A stretch of 64,000 bases of DNA, from assembly GCF_004103695.1 (NCBI RefSeq), contig NZ_CP035280.1, forward strand, positions 2,542,001 to 2,606,000, in the 5' to 3' direction. Below are positions 17,824 to 26,743 of this stretch, piece by piece; positions within the stretch are counted from its first letter, which is position 1, and the number at the start of each line of letters is the position of its first letter. The position numbers were made by a program, and so were the translations under genes. The DNA is from Clostridium sp. JN-9 (GTDB lineage: Bacteria; Bacillota; Clostridia; Clostridiales; Clostridiaceae). The notes beneath the pieces are model-generated. The model was given only the letters and a program-made list of their open reading frames with translations. It was not told the origin of the DNA and did not search any database.

Positions 17824-18267
17824 TTAATTATGTTTCTTTATTTTCCTGAAATACTCCTTTTCCTCTTCACAGTAAAAGCAGTCTTTAAATTCATCCTCTT
17901 CTTCAGTTTCAATAGGATCAGGTGTTACTTTATTTTTTGATTTTGGATTTTTATTTGGAGATTTTCCAAATAAAGAGGCAGCAGTTTGTTTTGCTTTTTT
18001 TGCTGCCTTTGTTAAAAGCTGATATAAATTGCTTACAGAACCTCTTCTCTTTATTATAATTATTCCATTTTCTATAAGCTCCTTTAAATACCTTTGAATT
18101 GTTCTTATACACTTATTCATCCTCTGTGCCAGTGTGTTTTGTGATGGAAAGCATGTATCCTTGCTGCCATAGCAATAGCTGTTTAAAATGCAGTACAATT
18201 TAAATGCCCCATGGCTGATGTTTTTATTAGACATAATTTCATTTGGTATCATTGTAAAATTGTTCAT
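17824..18267 (-). CDS. winged-helix replication-type protein (HTH_36)
   Basis: A 147-residue protein. Residues about 5-85 match the helix_turn_helix_36 domain of phage and plasmid replication proteins (FTMIPNEIMSNKNISHGAFK, then TLAQRMNKCIRTIQRYLKEL). The C-terminal part is basic then acidic (ETEEEDEFKD). It lies 12 bases downstream of the DnaB-like gene, so the pair probably forms a replication module of a former prophage or plasmid. Confidence 0.72.
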   Translation of the reverse strand: MNNFTMIPNEIMSNKNISHGAFKLYCILNSYCYGSKDTCFPSQNTLAQRMNKCIRTIQRYLKELIENGIIIIKRRGSVSNLYQLLTKAAKKAKQTAASLFGKSPNKNPKSKNKVTPDPIETEEEDEFKDCFYCEEEKEYFRKIKKHN

Positions 18268-18279
18268 TTTTATACCCCT

Positions 18280-19569
18280 CTATTCAAATATTTTTTGTGT
18301 TGCCTTGTGCCATTTCATCTTTTTGATTCCCACACTGCCATTTCTGTTTTTGCTCACAATGCATTCCATAATGTCCTTATCATCTGTGTCCCTGTTGTAG
18401 TATTCATCTCTATACAAAAATAAAACTGCATCTGCATCCTGCTCAATGCTGCCTGAATCCCTTAAATCAGATAACACAGGTCTGTGGTTAAGTCTTGCTT
18501 CTGGAGCTCTTGAGAGCTGTGATAAAGCTATAATTGTAATGTCAAGCTCTTTGGCTAAAAGCTTTAGATCCCTGCTTATTTTTGAAATATCCTGATTCCT
18601 GTTTTCTGTTCTTGTGGTATTTAAGATAAGTTGAAGATAATCAATAAAAACCACCCTCAGGTTATTTTGTATTTTTAATTTTTTACACTGAGCTCTAATT
18701 CCCTGAAGGGTATAAATTTTATCATAAAGAAACAATGCACTATTTGCCAGTGTGCTGGAAAATTGTACAGCTTCCACCCATTGCCTATCATCGAACTGTG
18801 CCTTTTTCACAGCTTTAGCAGGTATGTTAGAGCATATGCTTAAAGCTCTTTCTACAATCTGAATCTTTCCCATTTCCAGATTAAAAAATGCCACTGAAGC
18901 CTTTCCATTTAGGGCTGCATTTAATGCCAGATTTAAAGCCATGGAGGTTTTTCCCATGGAGGGCCTGGCTGCAAGTATTATAAAATCCTGCTTTAGAAAT
19001 CCTTCCAGCATATTATCCAGGAATTTATAGCCTGTACTTATTCCCTGCAGGCTGCCCTGATCTTTCCATCTTAATTCCAGTAAATCTATGAATTCTTCCA
19101 TGATTAATTTAATCTCACCTGATTCAGCACTGCTTTTCTTTTCAATGGCTGAAATTTCACTTTGAATATTATTTATAATATCCATGCTATGTGGAATTTC
19201 CTTATACATGTAATTCTGAACTGCCTTAAGCATTTTATCCAGCATTCTTAACCTGGATTTTTCCTTTACTATGTCAGCATAGGATACAATATTATGAGTA
19301 TTTATAACACTGTTAATTAAAACTGAAATATATGTTAATCCTCCCGCCTCAGGCAAATTATTTCCAAGGTGATTACTGAGATTTATTAAATCTATGGGAC
19401 TGCTTTTTGAAAAAAGCTGCTGCATGGATTTGTAAATAAGCTTATGCTTGTCAAAATAAAAATCCTCAGGTGAAAGTATATTTACTACCTCCAGATAATT
19501 ATTGTTGTCAAGTAGTATAAGTCCCAGTATATTTCTTTCCGCCTCCAGGTTATAAAATACATTATTCAT
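18280..19569 (-). CDS. DnaB-like replicative helicase
   Basis: A 429-residue hexameric helicase with the N-terminal DnaB domain (AERNILGLILLDNNNYLEVV) and the C-terminal RecA-like core, with Walker A ARPSMGKTS, Walker B RVVFIDYLQLI and LSQLSRAPEAR. Its partner is a winged-helix protein rather than the ribosomal L9 gene usual next to chromosomal dnaB, which suggests an extra copy from a mobile replicon. It seems full length. Confidence 0.85.
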   Translation of the reverse strand: MNNVFYNLEAERNILGLILLDNNNYLEVVNILSPEDFYFDKHKLIYKSMQQLFSKSSPIDLINLSNHLGNNLPEAGGLTYISVLINSVINTHNIVSYADIVKEKSRLRMLDKMLKAVQNYMYKEIPHSMDIINNIQSEISAIEKKSSAESGEIKLIMEEFIDLLELRWKDQGSLQGISTGYKFLDNMLEGFLKQDFIILAARPSMGKTSMALNLALNAALNGKASVAFFNLEMGKIQIVERALSICSNIPAKAVKKAQFDDRQWVEAVQFSSTLANSALFLYDKIYTLQGIRAQCKKLKIQNNLRVVFIDYLQLILNTTRTENRNQDISKISRDLKLLAKELDITIIALSQLSRAPEARLNHRPVLSDLRDSGSIEQDADAVLFLYRDEYYNRDTDDKDIMECIVSKNRNGSVGIKKMKWHKATQKIFE

Positions 19570-19588
19570 ATTGTATCCTCACTCGTAT

Positions 19589-19629
19589 AATAAGTTTATA
19601 GTCAGTTAAATGACTGCTATAAACTTATT
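19589..19629. promoter_or_regulatory. long palindrome upstream of the dnaB-like gene
   Basis: AATAAGTTTATAG (19589-19601) is the exact complement of CTATAAACTTATT (19617-19629), with CAGT/ACTG pairing inside. It lies 20 bases before the helicase start codon. It could be an operator or an attenuator hairpin. Confidence 0.6.
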
Positions 19630-19789
19630 TATTTTTATATTTTAGTATAGATAAGAAAGTATCTATGTTTTTCTGTGGGGATTCCCCCAATTCATTATTG
19701 CTATCTATTTTACATTCCTATCTATACAACTTACATTAACTATTTATAAAGGAATTTCCTAATGCTAAAATAGTCCTAACGGACTTTAG

Positions 19790-19995
19790 CGAAGGTTACT
19801 GCTGTATTCTCCTGCAAAACATATTGTTATTGCCTAGAAAGCTTGCAGCCTGACCAGAGTATCAAATTCTGCTTACACAAATGTTGCATCTCCATTCGTA
19901 GCCACCAGCAAGGTATTTCGCTTGGTTGAATGCTGATTACGCGAGGTTGCAGTCAGTACTCTGGATTAGGATAATTCCTTTTCTAATTTCCTCAT
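19790..19995 (+). ncRNA. candidate IS110 bridge RNA
   Basis: The non-coding left end of the IS110 element is less AT-rich than its surroundings and full of complementary segments. For example CCAGAGTA (19854-19861) pairs with TACTCTGG (19957-19964), enclosing loops of a size suitable for target- and donor-binding loops. In the IS110 group the bridge RNA is encoded upstream of the recombinase, which matches this position. Boundaries are approximate. Confidence 0.55.
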
Positions 19996-20018
19996 TACTT
20001 TCGAAAGGTGGTGATTTC

Positions 20019-21293
20019 ATGAAGAAAGTAGATTACTTATCAACTCTATTTGTTGGTATCGATATTGGTGCGAGACAAAATGTTGTCTCTGCAATTAACT
20101 TTGAACAGGAATTTTTTATTAAAATGAAACCTGTTCCTAATACACAATCTGGTGCAGAACAACTAGAATCCATGCTCGTCAAGATACTAGAAAATAATAT
20201 ATTTAAGGTTACTATTATTGGTCTTGAGTCTACTTCATTTTATGGCGTGCATATAGCTAATTTTTTATCTGCAAGTGAAAAACTTGTGCCATATAAACCC
20301 TACGTCTACTGTTTGAATCCTAAGGAAGTTGCTAACTACAAAGATTCCTTTAATGCTCTTAACAAAAATGATGGCATTGACTCTTTTGTTATTGCTGATT
20401 TTGCAAGAGTCGGCAGGATTCATACTGAGCCTTGGCGTGGTTCTCAATACCTTGCCCTACAAAGGCTTACAAGACACAGGCTTCATATAGTTGAATGCTT
20501 AACCAGGGAGAAGACATATATGCTATCAAATGTATTTCTCAAGTTTAGCGAATTTGCTTTGTTAGATGGTGAAGAACATCCTTTTTCTAATAAATATGGT
20601 GCCACTGCTTCCTCTATCCTGACGGATTTTTTATCTTCTGAAGACATTGCAAATGCTTCCATAGAAGAACTTGTTGAATTCATCAATACAAAGAGTCGAA
20701 AGAGAATTTCTGATCCACAGATGACTGCTAAAATTCTTCAACAAGCTGCTCGTAATTCATATCGCCTTGATAAATGTTTGTATGAGCCATTAACGACTTC
20801 AATTGCATGCTCTTTTAACTGTATTCAGGCTTTTGAAAAAGAACTGAGTACTATTAATAAAGCCATTGAGAAAGCGGTTATGGGAATGAATCCTGTGGAA
20901 TATCAAATTCTCATGTCAATCCCTGGTTTTGGCCCTGTTTATTCCAGTGGTATTCTTGCCGAATTAGGCAGTGTGCATGCATTCCCTAATAATGATGCTA
21001 TTGCTAAATATGCTGGCATCGTATGGAAAGAAAATCAATCTGGTGATTTCAAGGCTGAAAATACGCCAATGAACAAAGCAGGTAACCGTTATTTACGTTA
21101 TTATCTGATAGAAGCCGCTGGTAGTGTCATAAGACACGTTCCTGAATATCAAGCTTTCTACCAGAAGAAATTTGCTGAAGTGACTACACATCAGCATAAA
21201 CGAGCACTCGCGCTAACTTCTCGTAAATTAATCCGTTTGATTTTTGGATTGCTGGCTAAAAATCAACTCTACTCTTCAAATAGAGTAGATTAA
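20019..21293 (+). CDS. IS110-family recombinase
   Basis: About 424 residues. The N-terminal DEDD RuvC-like domain is visible (FVGIDIGARQNVVSAI, GLESTSFYG, NDGIDSFVIADFAR). The C-terminal transposase_20 domain reads LMSIPGFGPVYSSGILAELG and NKAGNRYLRYYLIEA. Such enzymes recombine DNA under guidance of a bridge RNA. ATG 20019 is preferred because GAAAGGTGGTGATTTC precedes it; the longer frame from 19926 would run through the probable bridge RNA. It appears intact. Confidence 0.9.
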   Translation: MKKVDYLSTLFVGIDIGARQNVVSAINFEQEFFIKMKPVPNTQSGAEQLESMLVKILENNIFKVTIIGLESTSFYGVHIANFLSASEKLVPYKPYVYCLNPKEVANYKDSFNALNKNDGIDSFVIADFARVGRIHTEPWRGSQYLALQRLTRHRLHIVECLTREKTYMLSNVFLKFSEFALLDGEEHPFSNKYGATASSILTDFLSSEDIANASIEELVEFINTKSRKRISDPQMTAKILQQAARNSYRLDKCLYEPLTTSIACSFNCIQAFEKELSTINKAIEKAVMGMNPVEYQILMSIPGFGPVYSSGILAELGSVHAFPNNDAIAKYAGIVWKENQSGDFKAENTPMNKAGNRYLRYYLIEAAGSVIRHVPEYQAFYQKKFAEVTTHQHKRALALTSRKLIRLIFGLLAKNQLYSSNRVD

Positions 21294-21414
21294 TTATATA
21301 AGACACACGAACATACATTCTGATTTGACTGTATGTTTATTAGGGTTACCCTTTTTTTGAAGAATCATTTCATTTTCTTTTTATTTTGTTCTTGACATAT
21401 TACCAAATTGCTTT

Positions 21415-21564
21415 CTATTTCTTTATATTGGTTATTACATTGGACAAATTGTTAATGCTGACAGCCAAAGTGTCCATCTTCCCTTCTATCCTTACCAGCA
21501 GATAAACTGATATGGCTATGGGAAATCCCACATTTCCTATAAGATTAACTAAATTTATATCCAT
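21415..21564 (-). CDS. YvrJ family protein
   Basis: A 49-residue single-helix protein that starts MDINLVNLIGNVGFPIAISV and ends ITNIKK, with GGGGGAG before the ATG. This is the YvrJ family pattern. It lies downstream of DUF2922 and DUF1659 genes and near two sigma-like genes. In Bacillus subtilis yvrJ neighbours the SigO/RsoA two-part sigma factor, which makes the grouping notable. Role unknown. Confidence 0.8.
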   Translation of the reverse strand: MDINLVNLIGNVGFPIAISVYLLVRIEGKMDTLAVSINNLSNVITNIKK

Positions 21565-21585
21565 AATACTCCCCCATTTCTACAG

Positions 21586-21665
21586 TTAAAAGTTTTGAGT
21601 TAAGAGTTGAAAGTTAATTAAGGTAGAAACTTTTAACTTTCAACTTATAACTTATAACTGGATTA
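21586..21665. repeat. intergenic repeat tract
   Basis: AGTTAAAAGTTTTGAGTTAA is followed by its approximate complement (ACTTTTAACTTTCAACTTAT), a member of the dispersed family, between yvrJ and the DUF2922 gene. Confidence 0.5.
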
Positions 21666-21711
21666 AAAGCCTTAGCCTGAATAATCAAGCTAAAGCTTTC
21701 ACTTAATAGTT

Positions 21712-21930
21712 TTATTTTACTGTTAATTCAGTGGTGTTTTTATCCACTACGGAAGCAGAGTCCTTCATTTTTAAATCTCCGCCTGTGGATTCAAATATGT
21801 TTTTTGCAATTATCACATCCATGGCAGCCATAACCTCTGCATCTGTTAATGAATCTTTTACATTATTTACCCTTACAGCAGTTTTTCTGCCCTGCTCATT
21901 GAGAAAATTCATAACAAGTGTTTTAGACAT
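21712..21930 (-). CDS. DUF2922 domain-containing protein
   Basis: A 72-residue protein matching DUF2922 (KTLVMNFLNEQGRKTAVRV and LTDAEVMAAMDVIIAKNIF). Function unknown. It is nearly always next to a DUF1659 gene, as here. Confidence 0.85.
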   Translation of the reverse strand: MSKTLVMNFLNEQGRKTAVRVNNVKDSLTDAEVMAAMDVIIAKNIFESTGGDLKMKDSASVVDKNTTELTVK

Positions 21931-21973
21931 ATAAAATACCTCCTTTCATATTAAATTATGAATAGCTTGTCTA

Positions 21974-22198
21974 CTATTCACTGACAATTGAGCTGTCGTC
22001 TGATCTTAGGATTTCATTAACTGGATAAGGTAAAAGTTTTCCTAAAGACTGGGCCACTGCATATATATTGTCATTAGCTGAGTCCACCTTTACATTGGCG
22101 AAGCTCTGCTTTTTAATTATGTCCTTTCCCTTCACATCTGTGCCAGCCTTATACCTAAGTGTCATTGAGCTTTGCAGCTTTGCTGCTGTTGTTGCCAT
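21974..22198 (-). CDS. DUF1659 domain-containing protein
   Basis: A 74-residue protein beginning MATTAAKLQSSMTLRYKAGT, the DUF1659 pattern. The start at 22198 is chosen because GAAGGGAGATGAT precedes it. It leads a three-gene set with DUF2922 and YvrJ, divergent from two sigma-like genes. Role unknown. Confidence 0.85.
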   Translation of the reverse strand: MATTAAKLQSSMTLRYKAGTDVKGKDIIKKQSFANVKVDSANDNIYAVAQSLGKLLPYPVNEILRSDDSSIVSE

Positions 22199-22270
22199 AA
22201 TATCATCTCCCTTCACTTATTATATATGCAATTGGAGTAAAAACAGGGCATGGTAAATTGCAGACATATT

Positions 22271-22326
22271 TCGGGTGCTGCCTGGTAGCATACGACACAT
22301 CTCGGGTGCTGCCTGGTAGCATTCGG
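22271..22326. repeat. GCTACCAGGTAGC-type repeat pair
   Basis: TCGGGTGCTGCCTGGTAGCA occurs at 22271-22290 and again at 22302-22321, 31 bases apart, followed by partial copies to about 22350. Two copies with the same spacing occur in the opposite orientation at 58677-58731. Confidence 0.75.
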
Positions 22327-22487
22327 TAGCATTCGCCTTTTTTCGGGTAGTATTTAGCTTTCATTTGGTTTTTAATGTTGACATTTGTTGTAACTTATTG
22401 GTAACATTTTCAAATAACTGCCTCACAAAACTTAATTTTTTACGGATGTATATATTGTGGGAGAAATTATAATTAAGGGGGATAAAA

Positions 22488-23102
22488 ATGGAGAACTTTA
22501 AGGAAAATCAAACATTTATGCTAAACAGAGACTTCAGTCATATAAAAAAGCTTATAGAAAGGGTTAACAATAATGATCTTTCAGCATTGCCGTATCTTAA
22601 TTTATATTTTGATGGTGTAATTAAGAGATACATTAAATTATGGAGTAAACTGCTGGGAAAACATCACAATGAAGATATGGAATCCGTGGCACACTGGGCT
22701 GTATATGAGGCCACCCTCCAGTTCCATGGGGACAGCTCCAAGCTATACTTTAACTATGTTAATAAAAGAATTAAAAGCGAAATAATAGATTATAAAAGAA
22801 TTGAAGAAAAACATCTAAATAAATTTGTAGAGTTTCATAACAATGATGAATACAATAACTGCTTTAATAACATTTTAGACAATTTAAACTATGAGGCTTA
22901 CTGCATTGTTAAAATCCTGATTGGTCATATATATGATAGCTTAAATACAGATGAAAAAAAGTTATTTCTTCTTTTGCGTGCTGAAGAGTTAAGCTATAAA
23001 GAAATGGCAGAGGAATTAGGCATTACCTATGACTGCCTTAGGCAGAGGAAAAAAGCTCTAAAAGATAAAGCAAGAAAACTTATTGAACATTCCAGTTTTT
23101 AA
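22488..23102 (+). CDS. sigma-70-like factor (region 2 and region 4 features)
   Basis: A 204-residue protein. The first half looks like a diverged sigma region 2 (LNLYFDGVIKRYIKLWSKLL, with the NEDMESVAHWAVYEAT stretch). The end has a region-4 helix-turn-helix (ELSYKEMAEELGITYDCLRQ). Its stop is 10 bases before the next sigma-like gene. Divergent neighbours are DUF1659/DUF2922/YvrJ. The two may act together like SigO and RsoA, but this is inference. Confidence 0.72.
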   Translation: MENFKENQTFMLNRDFSHIKKLIERVNNNDLSALPYLNLYFDGVIKRYIKLWSKLLGKHHNEDMESVAHWAVYEATLQFHGDSSKLYFNYVNKRIKSEIIDYKRIEEKHLNKFVEFHNNDEYNNCFNNILDNLNYEAYCIVKILIGHIYDSLNTDEKKLFLLLRAEELSYKEMAEELGITYDCLRQRKKALKDKARKLIEHSSF

Positions 23103-23112
23103 GGGGTGTATC

Positions 23113-23682
23113 ATGGATATAAACCAATTAGTAATATCAGCTAAAAATGGGGACAAGCAAGCTTTAAATAAGATAATAGAAATACTCTTCCCTGCTATTT
23201 ATAAAATATGCTGCAGATATTATATTAAAAATTATGAATTAGATGATTTAATTCAGATAAGCAGAATGTCAGTAATGAAAGCTGTGGAAAAATACAATTT
23301 CAATTCAAAAGCAGGATTTAAGACATACGCTTCATCAGCCATAATTAACAACCTGAAGTGTGTTTTAAGAAGCGAATGTAAACATAATTATGATATGAGT
23401 TCAAATATTCCTGTGAATGAGGAAACGACTCTTGAAGATACCTTTCTGGATGAATTTAATATAGAAGAGGATTACTGCAAAAATGAATATTATACAGCTC
23501 TTTATGACAGCCTTAATCTGCTGAAGCCAATGTACAGAGATGTTTTGTACTGGATTTATTTTCAAAATGGCAAATTAAAGGATTATGCCATTAAGGAGAA
23601 TATATCCATAGAATGCTGCACAAGAAGAAAAGCAAAGGCTTTAAAGAAGCTTAGAGAAATGATGGAAAATGAGAATCGTTAA
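23113..23682 (+). CDS. sigma-70 family RNA polymerase sigma factor
   Basis: About 189 residues. Region 2 is clear (ALNKIIEILFPAIYKICCRY, YELDDLIQISRMSVMKAVEK, GFKTYASSAIINNLKCVLRS). Region 4 is at the end (RRKAKALKKLREMM). ATG 23113 follows AAGGGGTGTATC, so it is preferred over the upstream in-frame codon at 23083. It ends beside a degenerate REP unit (23668-23747). Confidence 0.8.
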   Translation: MDINQLVISAKNGDKQALNKIIEILFPAIYKICCRYYIKNYELDDLIQISRMSVMKAVEKYNFNSKAGFKTYASSAIINNLKCVLRSECKHNYDMSSNIPVNEETTLEDTFLDEFNIEEDYCKNEYYTALYDSLNLLKPMYRDVLYWIYFQNGKLKDYAIKENISIECCTRRKAKALKKLREMMENENR

Positions 23683-23749
23683 TTTAGCGATTCTCCCTTA
23701 TTTCTTTATTGCTTTTCGTTTCCACTTCCTCCCAGGGGTCTGACCCTTG
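23668..23749 (-). repeat. REP-like unit (degenerate hairpin, palindrome kept)
   Basis: GAGAATCGttaatttaGCGATTCTC is a variant of the usual hairpin. It is followed by the spacer TTATTTCTTTATTGC and the palindrome AGGGGTCTGACCCT (23734-23747). The right edge, TTGCTAAAAAAG, provides the stop codon of the truncated xylB. Confidence 0.75.
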
Positions 23750-24661
23750 CTAAAAAAGCTCCTTAACTGCAGGATACAAACGATTATACTTATCATATGC
23801 TTTAGAATAAGCAGAGTAATTTAAGGGATTGGGGGTTATTTTGTCTTGGCAGTGAAGAATTAAATCACATGCATCTTCAATTGATTTATAAATTCCAGCA
23901 CCAATGCTTGCTAAAATTGCAGCTCCAAGTGCAGGGCCCTCTGTTGTCCTTAAAGTAAATAAAGGATACTCAAAAATATCAGACAATATCTGCTTCCAAA
24001 TTATACTTTCAGCGCCGCCGCCGCAAACACGGATTTCCTCTAGCTTAATGTTCATATTTAGCATAATATCCAAACAATTTTTCAGGCTGAAAGAAACTCC
24101 CTCTAAAACACTTCGTATAAAATCATCTTTAGTGTTTGCATATGTAAATCCAAAAAACATGCCTTTAGCTTTTGGATTTAAATGAGGTGACCTTTCACCC
24201 ATAAGATAAGGCAGATATGTGATATCATTTGACCCTGGTTTTGAATGAGAAGCCATATCTGATAATAAATCATATACATTTATATTAGTTTTAGCAGCCT
24301 TATAAGCCACATCACTGCAGAAGTTTTCCTTAAACCACTTTAGCGATAATCCTGCACTTTGAGTAACACCCATAACATTCCACATTCCCGGAACAGCATG
24401 GCATAACGTATGGACACGCCCTAATTTATCTAAAACAGGTTTGCCCGTGGCAGCAAAAACAACTCCGGATGTTCCAATACTAGTAGAAATCATGCCTTCT
24501 TTATAGATACCATTTCCAATGGCTGCTGCAGCCTGATCACCTGCGCCGCCAACTACACTGGTGTCTATATTTAGTCCAATTTCTTTAGCTACATTAGGTT
24601 TAAGCGTTCCAGTAACATAAGTTGATTCATACACTGGTGGTAAAATATCCTTTGATATCAT
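23750..24661 (-). pseudogene. xylB: xylulokinase, C-terminal part only
   Basis: A 303-residue frame matching the C-terminal 60% of FGGY-family xylulokinase. It starts inside the first domain (ILPPVYESTYVTGTL) and carries the phosphate-binding region GGAGDQAAAAIGNGI, YLMGERSPHLNP and RVCGGGAESIIWKQIL. The first 190-200 residues with the sugar-binding N-terminus are missing, because the DNA upstream switches to a PRD regulator at about 24650. It cannot be a working kinase. Confidence 0.85.
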
Positions 24662-25748
24662 AATTTAAACGATTTAACATAGGGCGTACATGCAATAAAA
24701 GACTCTTCATAATTATTTCATCATTAGAAATATCTATATGCATAATTTTTTCAATACAATTTGTTACTTTTTCAGTAAAAATCTCTGCTTTAAAATTTAA
24801 TTTATCTAATACTTCATCGGCATTTGGGGTTGTATTTTTTACCAGCCCAAAAGAAACAAAATATTGATATAAATAATAAACTTCGGATTCACCTAATTTA
24901 ATATTAAAATCTTCATTCATTTTATTAACCATATTTACAGCTTCTACATAAGCTCTTTCGGATTTCAAATAACTATGATTTTCTTCCAAGGTTTTCTCTT
25001 TTATCTGTTTTCCGCTTAATGCTCTGGTCAATGAAATAAGAATATGAGTCAGAAGGTTAATATAATATGTATCATTTAATCTGCAATTATACTTTTTCTC
25101 TAATCCAACAAGGTATTGATTGATATAAGAAATCTTATCTTTATCAAAAGTTTCAGACAGTGAATTTAATGTATCTTCATCTATACGGGCTGCTATATCA
25201 TATAATCCTTCATTCTTATAGTCTTTTTTATGATATTTAACAATAAGAGAATCTAAGGCTTTTCTTATATCCACTTCATTTCCTTTTATTCTAGTTCCTT
25301 CTACACTTTTTTCCATTATTAAATTAAAATTTGCTGCCCATTTCTCAATACAGCTTAAATCAACAGATATACTTGTCTTGCTCACATAATACATATCAGA
25401 AAGTTTTTGTATTGAAGTTGCAGTGCCTGAATTAATAAGCATATTTCGGGCAATCTCAATTCTGCGTTCATTAACTGAAACCTTTTTGCATTCTTTTTCC
25501 TGCCACTTAATGTTGTTATACAAAAGCCATTTGGCATCCTTAACGTTTACAATCTTTATGCCTGTTCCACGCTTTCGTGCAAGGACAATGTTGAATTTGT
25601 TTAAATACTTTTCTATTACTCTAAGATCTTTTTGTAATGTTTTACATGAAGTTTTTAAAAAAGTAGAAAAATATTTAATTGTTCTATACTCATTTTCTTC
25701 TAACAATAATTTTACAAATTCTATCTGTCGATTATTTAGATTACTCAA
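24627..25748 (-). pseudogene. PRD-type transcriptional regulator (BglG/MtlR-like), truncated
   Basis: A 373-residue N-terminal piece of a PTS-regulated activator or antiterminator. It has helix-turn-helix segments at the start (EEYRTI region excluded, FVKLLLEENEYRTIKYFSTF) and mid-part (TSIQKLSDMYYVSKTSISVD), then PRD1 and the start of PRD2 (LLHVRPMLNRLNYDIK). Full proteins are about 640-690 residues with EIIB and EIIA domains; here the frame runs out ten residues after entering xylB sequence in another frame. A deletion has removed everything between PRD2 and the middle of xylB. Confidence 0.8.
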
Positions 25749-25879
25749 TTTTTATCTCCTTTCTTTATGTATTAGCTTATTTATAGATTACCATGTTATC
25801 TTATTTACTAAAATAACAAAACAGTTCCTTTAATTAGGGAACTTATGTGTTACCTAAAAGTTAGTATGACTCCCGGGGA

Positions 25880-25955
25880 CAATATCATACTGGGCGTACA
25901 AAAAAGAACCGCCATTTCTGACGATTCTTCATTTATTTATTTATTGATTTTTAAT
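25880..25955 (-). repeat. REP-like hairpin unit (partial)
   Basis: GAACCGCCATTTCTGACGAT begins at 25906, preceded by TACTGGGCGTACAAAAAA. The palindromic second half is missing and the TOPRIM-like gene ends just beyond. Confidence 0.75.
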
Positions 25956-26743
25956 TAATCTTCGTTTTCATCTTCTATTTCTATTAATCTTAAATCAATC
26001 AATGAAATACACAACAAACTTAATAGTTTATAATTTTTATTTATTAAGTAATGTTCCTCCTGATACTCATATATTTTCATATTAGTTTGGCTGAAATCAT
26101 CTAAATTATAATCCTCTGTACTTATGTTTGTAATAGCTTCAAGCATTTCTTTTACAGCTTTTTCAATTGTACTTTTGTTTATTCTTTGATTAGTACAATT
26201 AGAAATACTGTTCAAATATGATTTTAAATTTCTACCAGTATCCATCTTAATGTTAAATGTATCATCTATATAATTTGACGCTGTAAAGCTTTCTATAGAT
26301 GGATAGCCCAGTAATAATAGTCCTTGTGTATAAGTTACATTATTAGGTTCTCTAGAGTTTTTAAGATTATTTATAAGTTCCCTAAAAATTTTAGAATCTG
26401 TATTTGATTTATTATCTCTATCAAAAATATAAAATATTGCAGCTTTATTAACCGGAAATTCATATTCATTTATCAGTACTGTAAACAGATCATCTAAATA
26501 ACCATCAGCATCTTTTATATCTTTTATATTGGATTCCTTAGTATTAATTACAAAAATTGACGATAAAGGATTCTCCTTTTTGTTATAAGGTCTATATTCA
26601 TCTAGCCTATTTCTCGTTTCATATTGATAATCAAATACCTTAGTAAATATTTTATGAAGTATATACATTTCATCTCTTGTACCTTCAACAACAAATAAGA
26701 CTTTACCAATTCGTATATTCTTATTAAAAATAATTTTATTCAT
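25955..26743 (-). CDS. TOPRIM-like effector partner of an AAA ATPase (putative defence)
   Basis: About 262 residues. The N-terminus has a TOPRIM-like glutamate motif (KVLFVVEGTRDEMYIL), and about 100 residues on comes an acidic motif, FYIFDRDNKSNTD. The arrangement resembles the nuclease partners of OLD/AbiL/RloB and AriB-type systems, but I cannot assign a subfamily. The start at 26743 overlaps the ATPase stop by a few bases, showing tight translational coupling. The C-terminus is acidic. Confidence 0.6.
   Translation of the reverse strand: MNKIIFNKNIRIGKVLFVVEGTRDEMYILHKIFTKVFDYQYETRNRLDEYRPYNKKENPLSSIFVINTKESNIKDIKDADGYLDDLFTVLINEYEFPVNKAAIFYIFDRDNKSNTDSKIFRELINNLKNSREPNNVTYTQGLLLLGYPSIESFTASNYIDDTFNIKMDTGRNLKSYLNSISNCTNQRINKSTIEKAVKEMLEAITNISTEDYNLDDFSQTNMKIYEYQEEHYLINKNYKLLSLLCISLIDLRLIEIEDENED

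Larger units (their letters stand above)
19735..21345 (+). mobile_element. IS110-family insertion sequence
   Basis: One recombinase gene lies behind a structured non-coding left region of about 280 bases. IS110 elements have no long inverted repeats, so the ends are only estimated: left between 19630 and 19790, right near the GGGTTACCC tract at 21341-21349. Confidence 0.6.
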
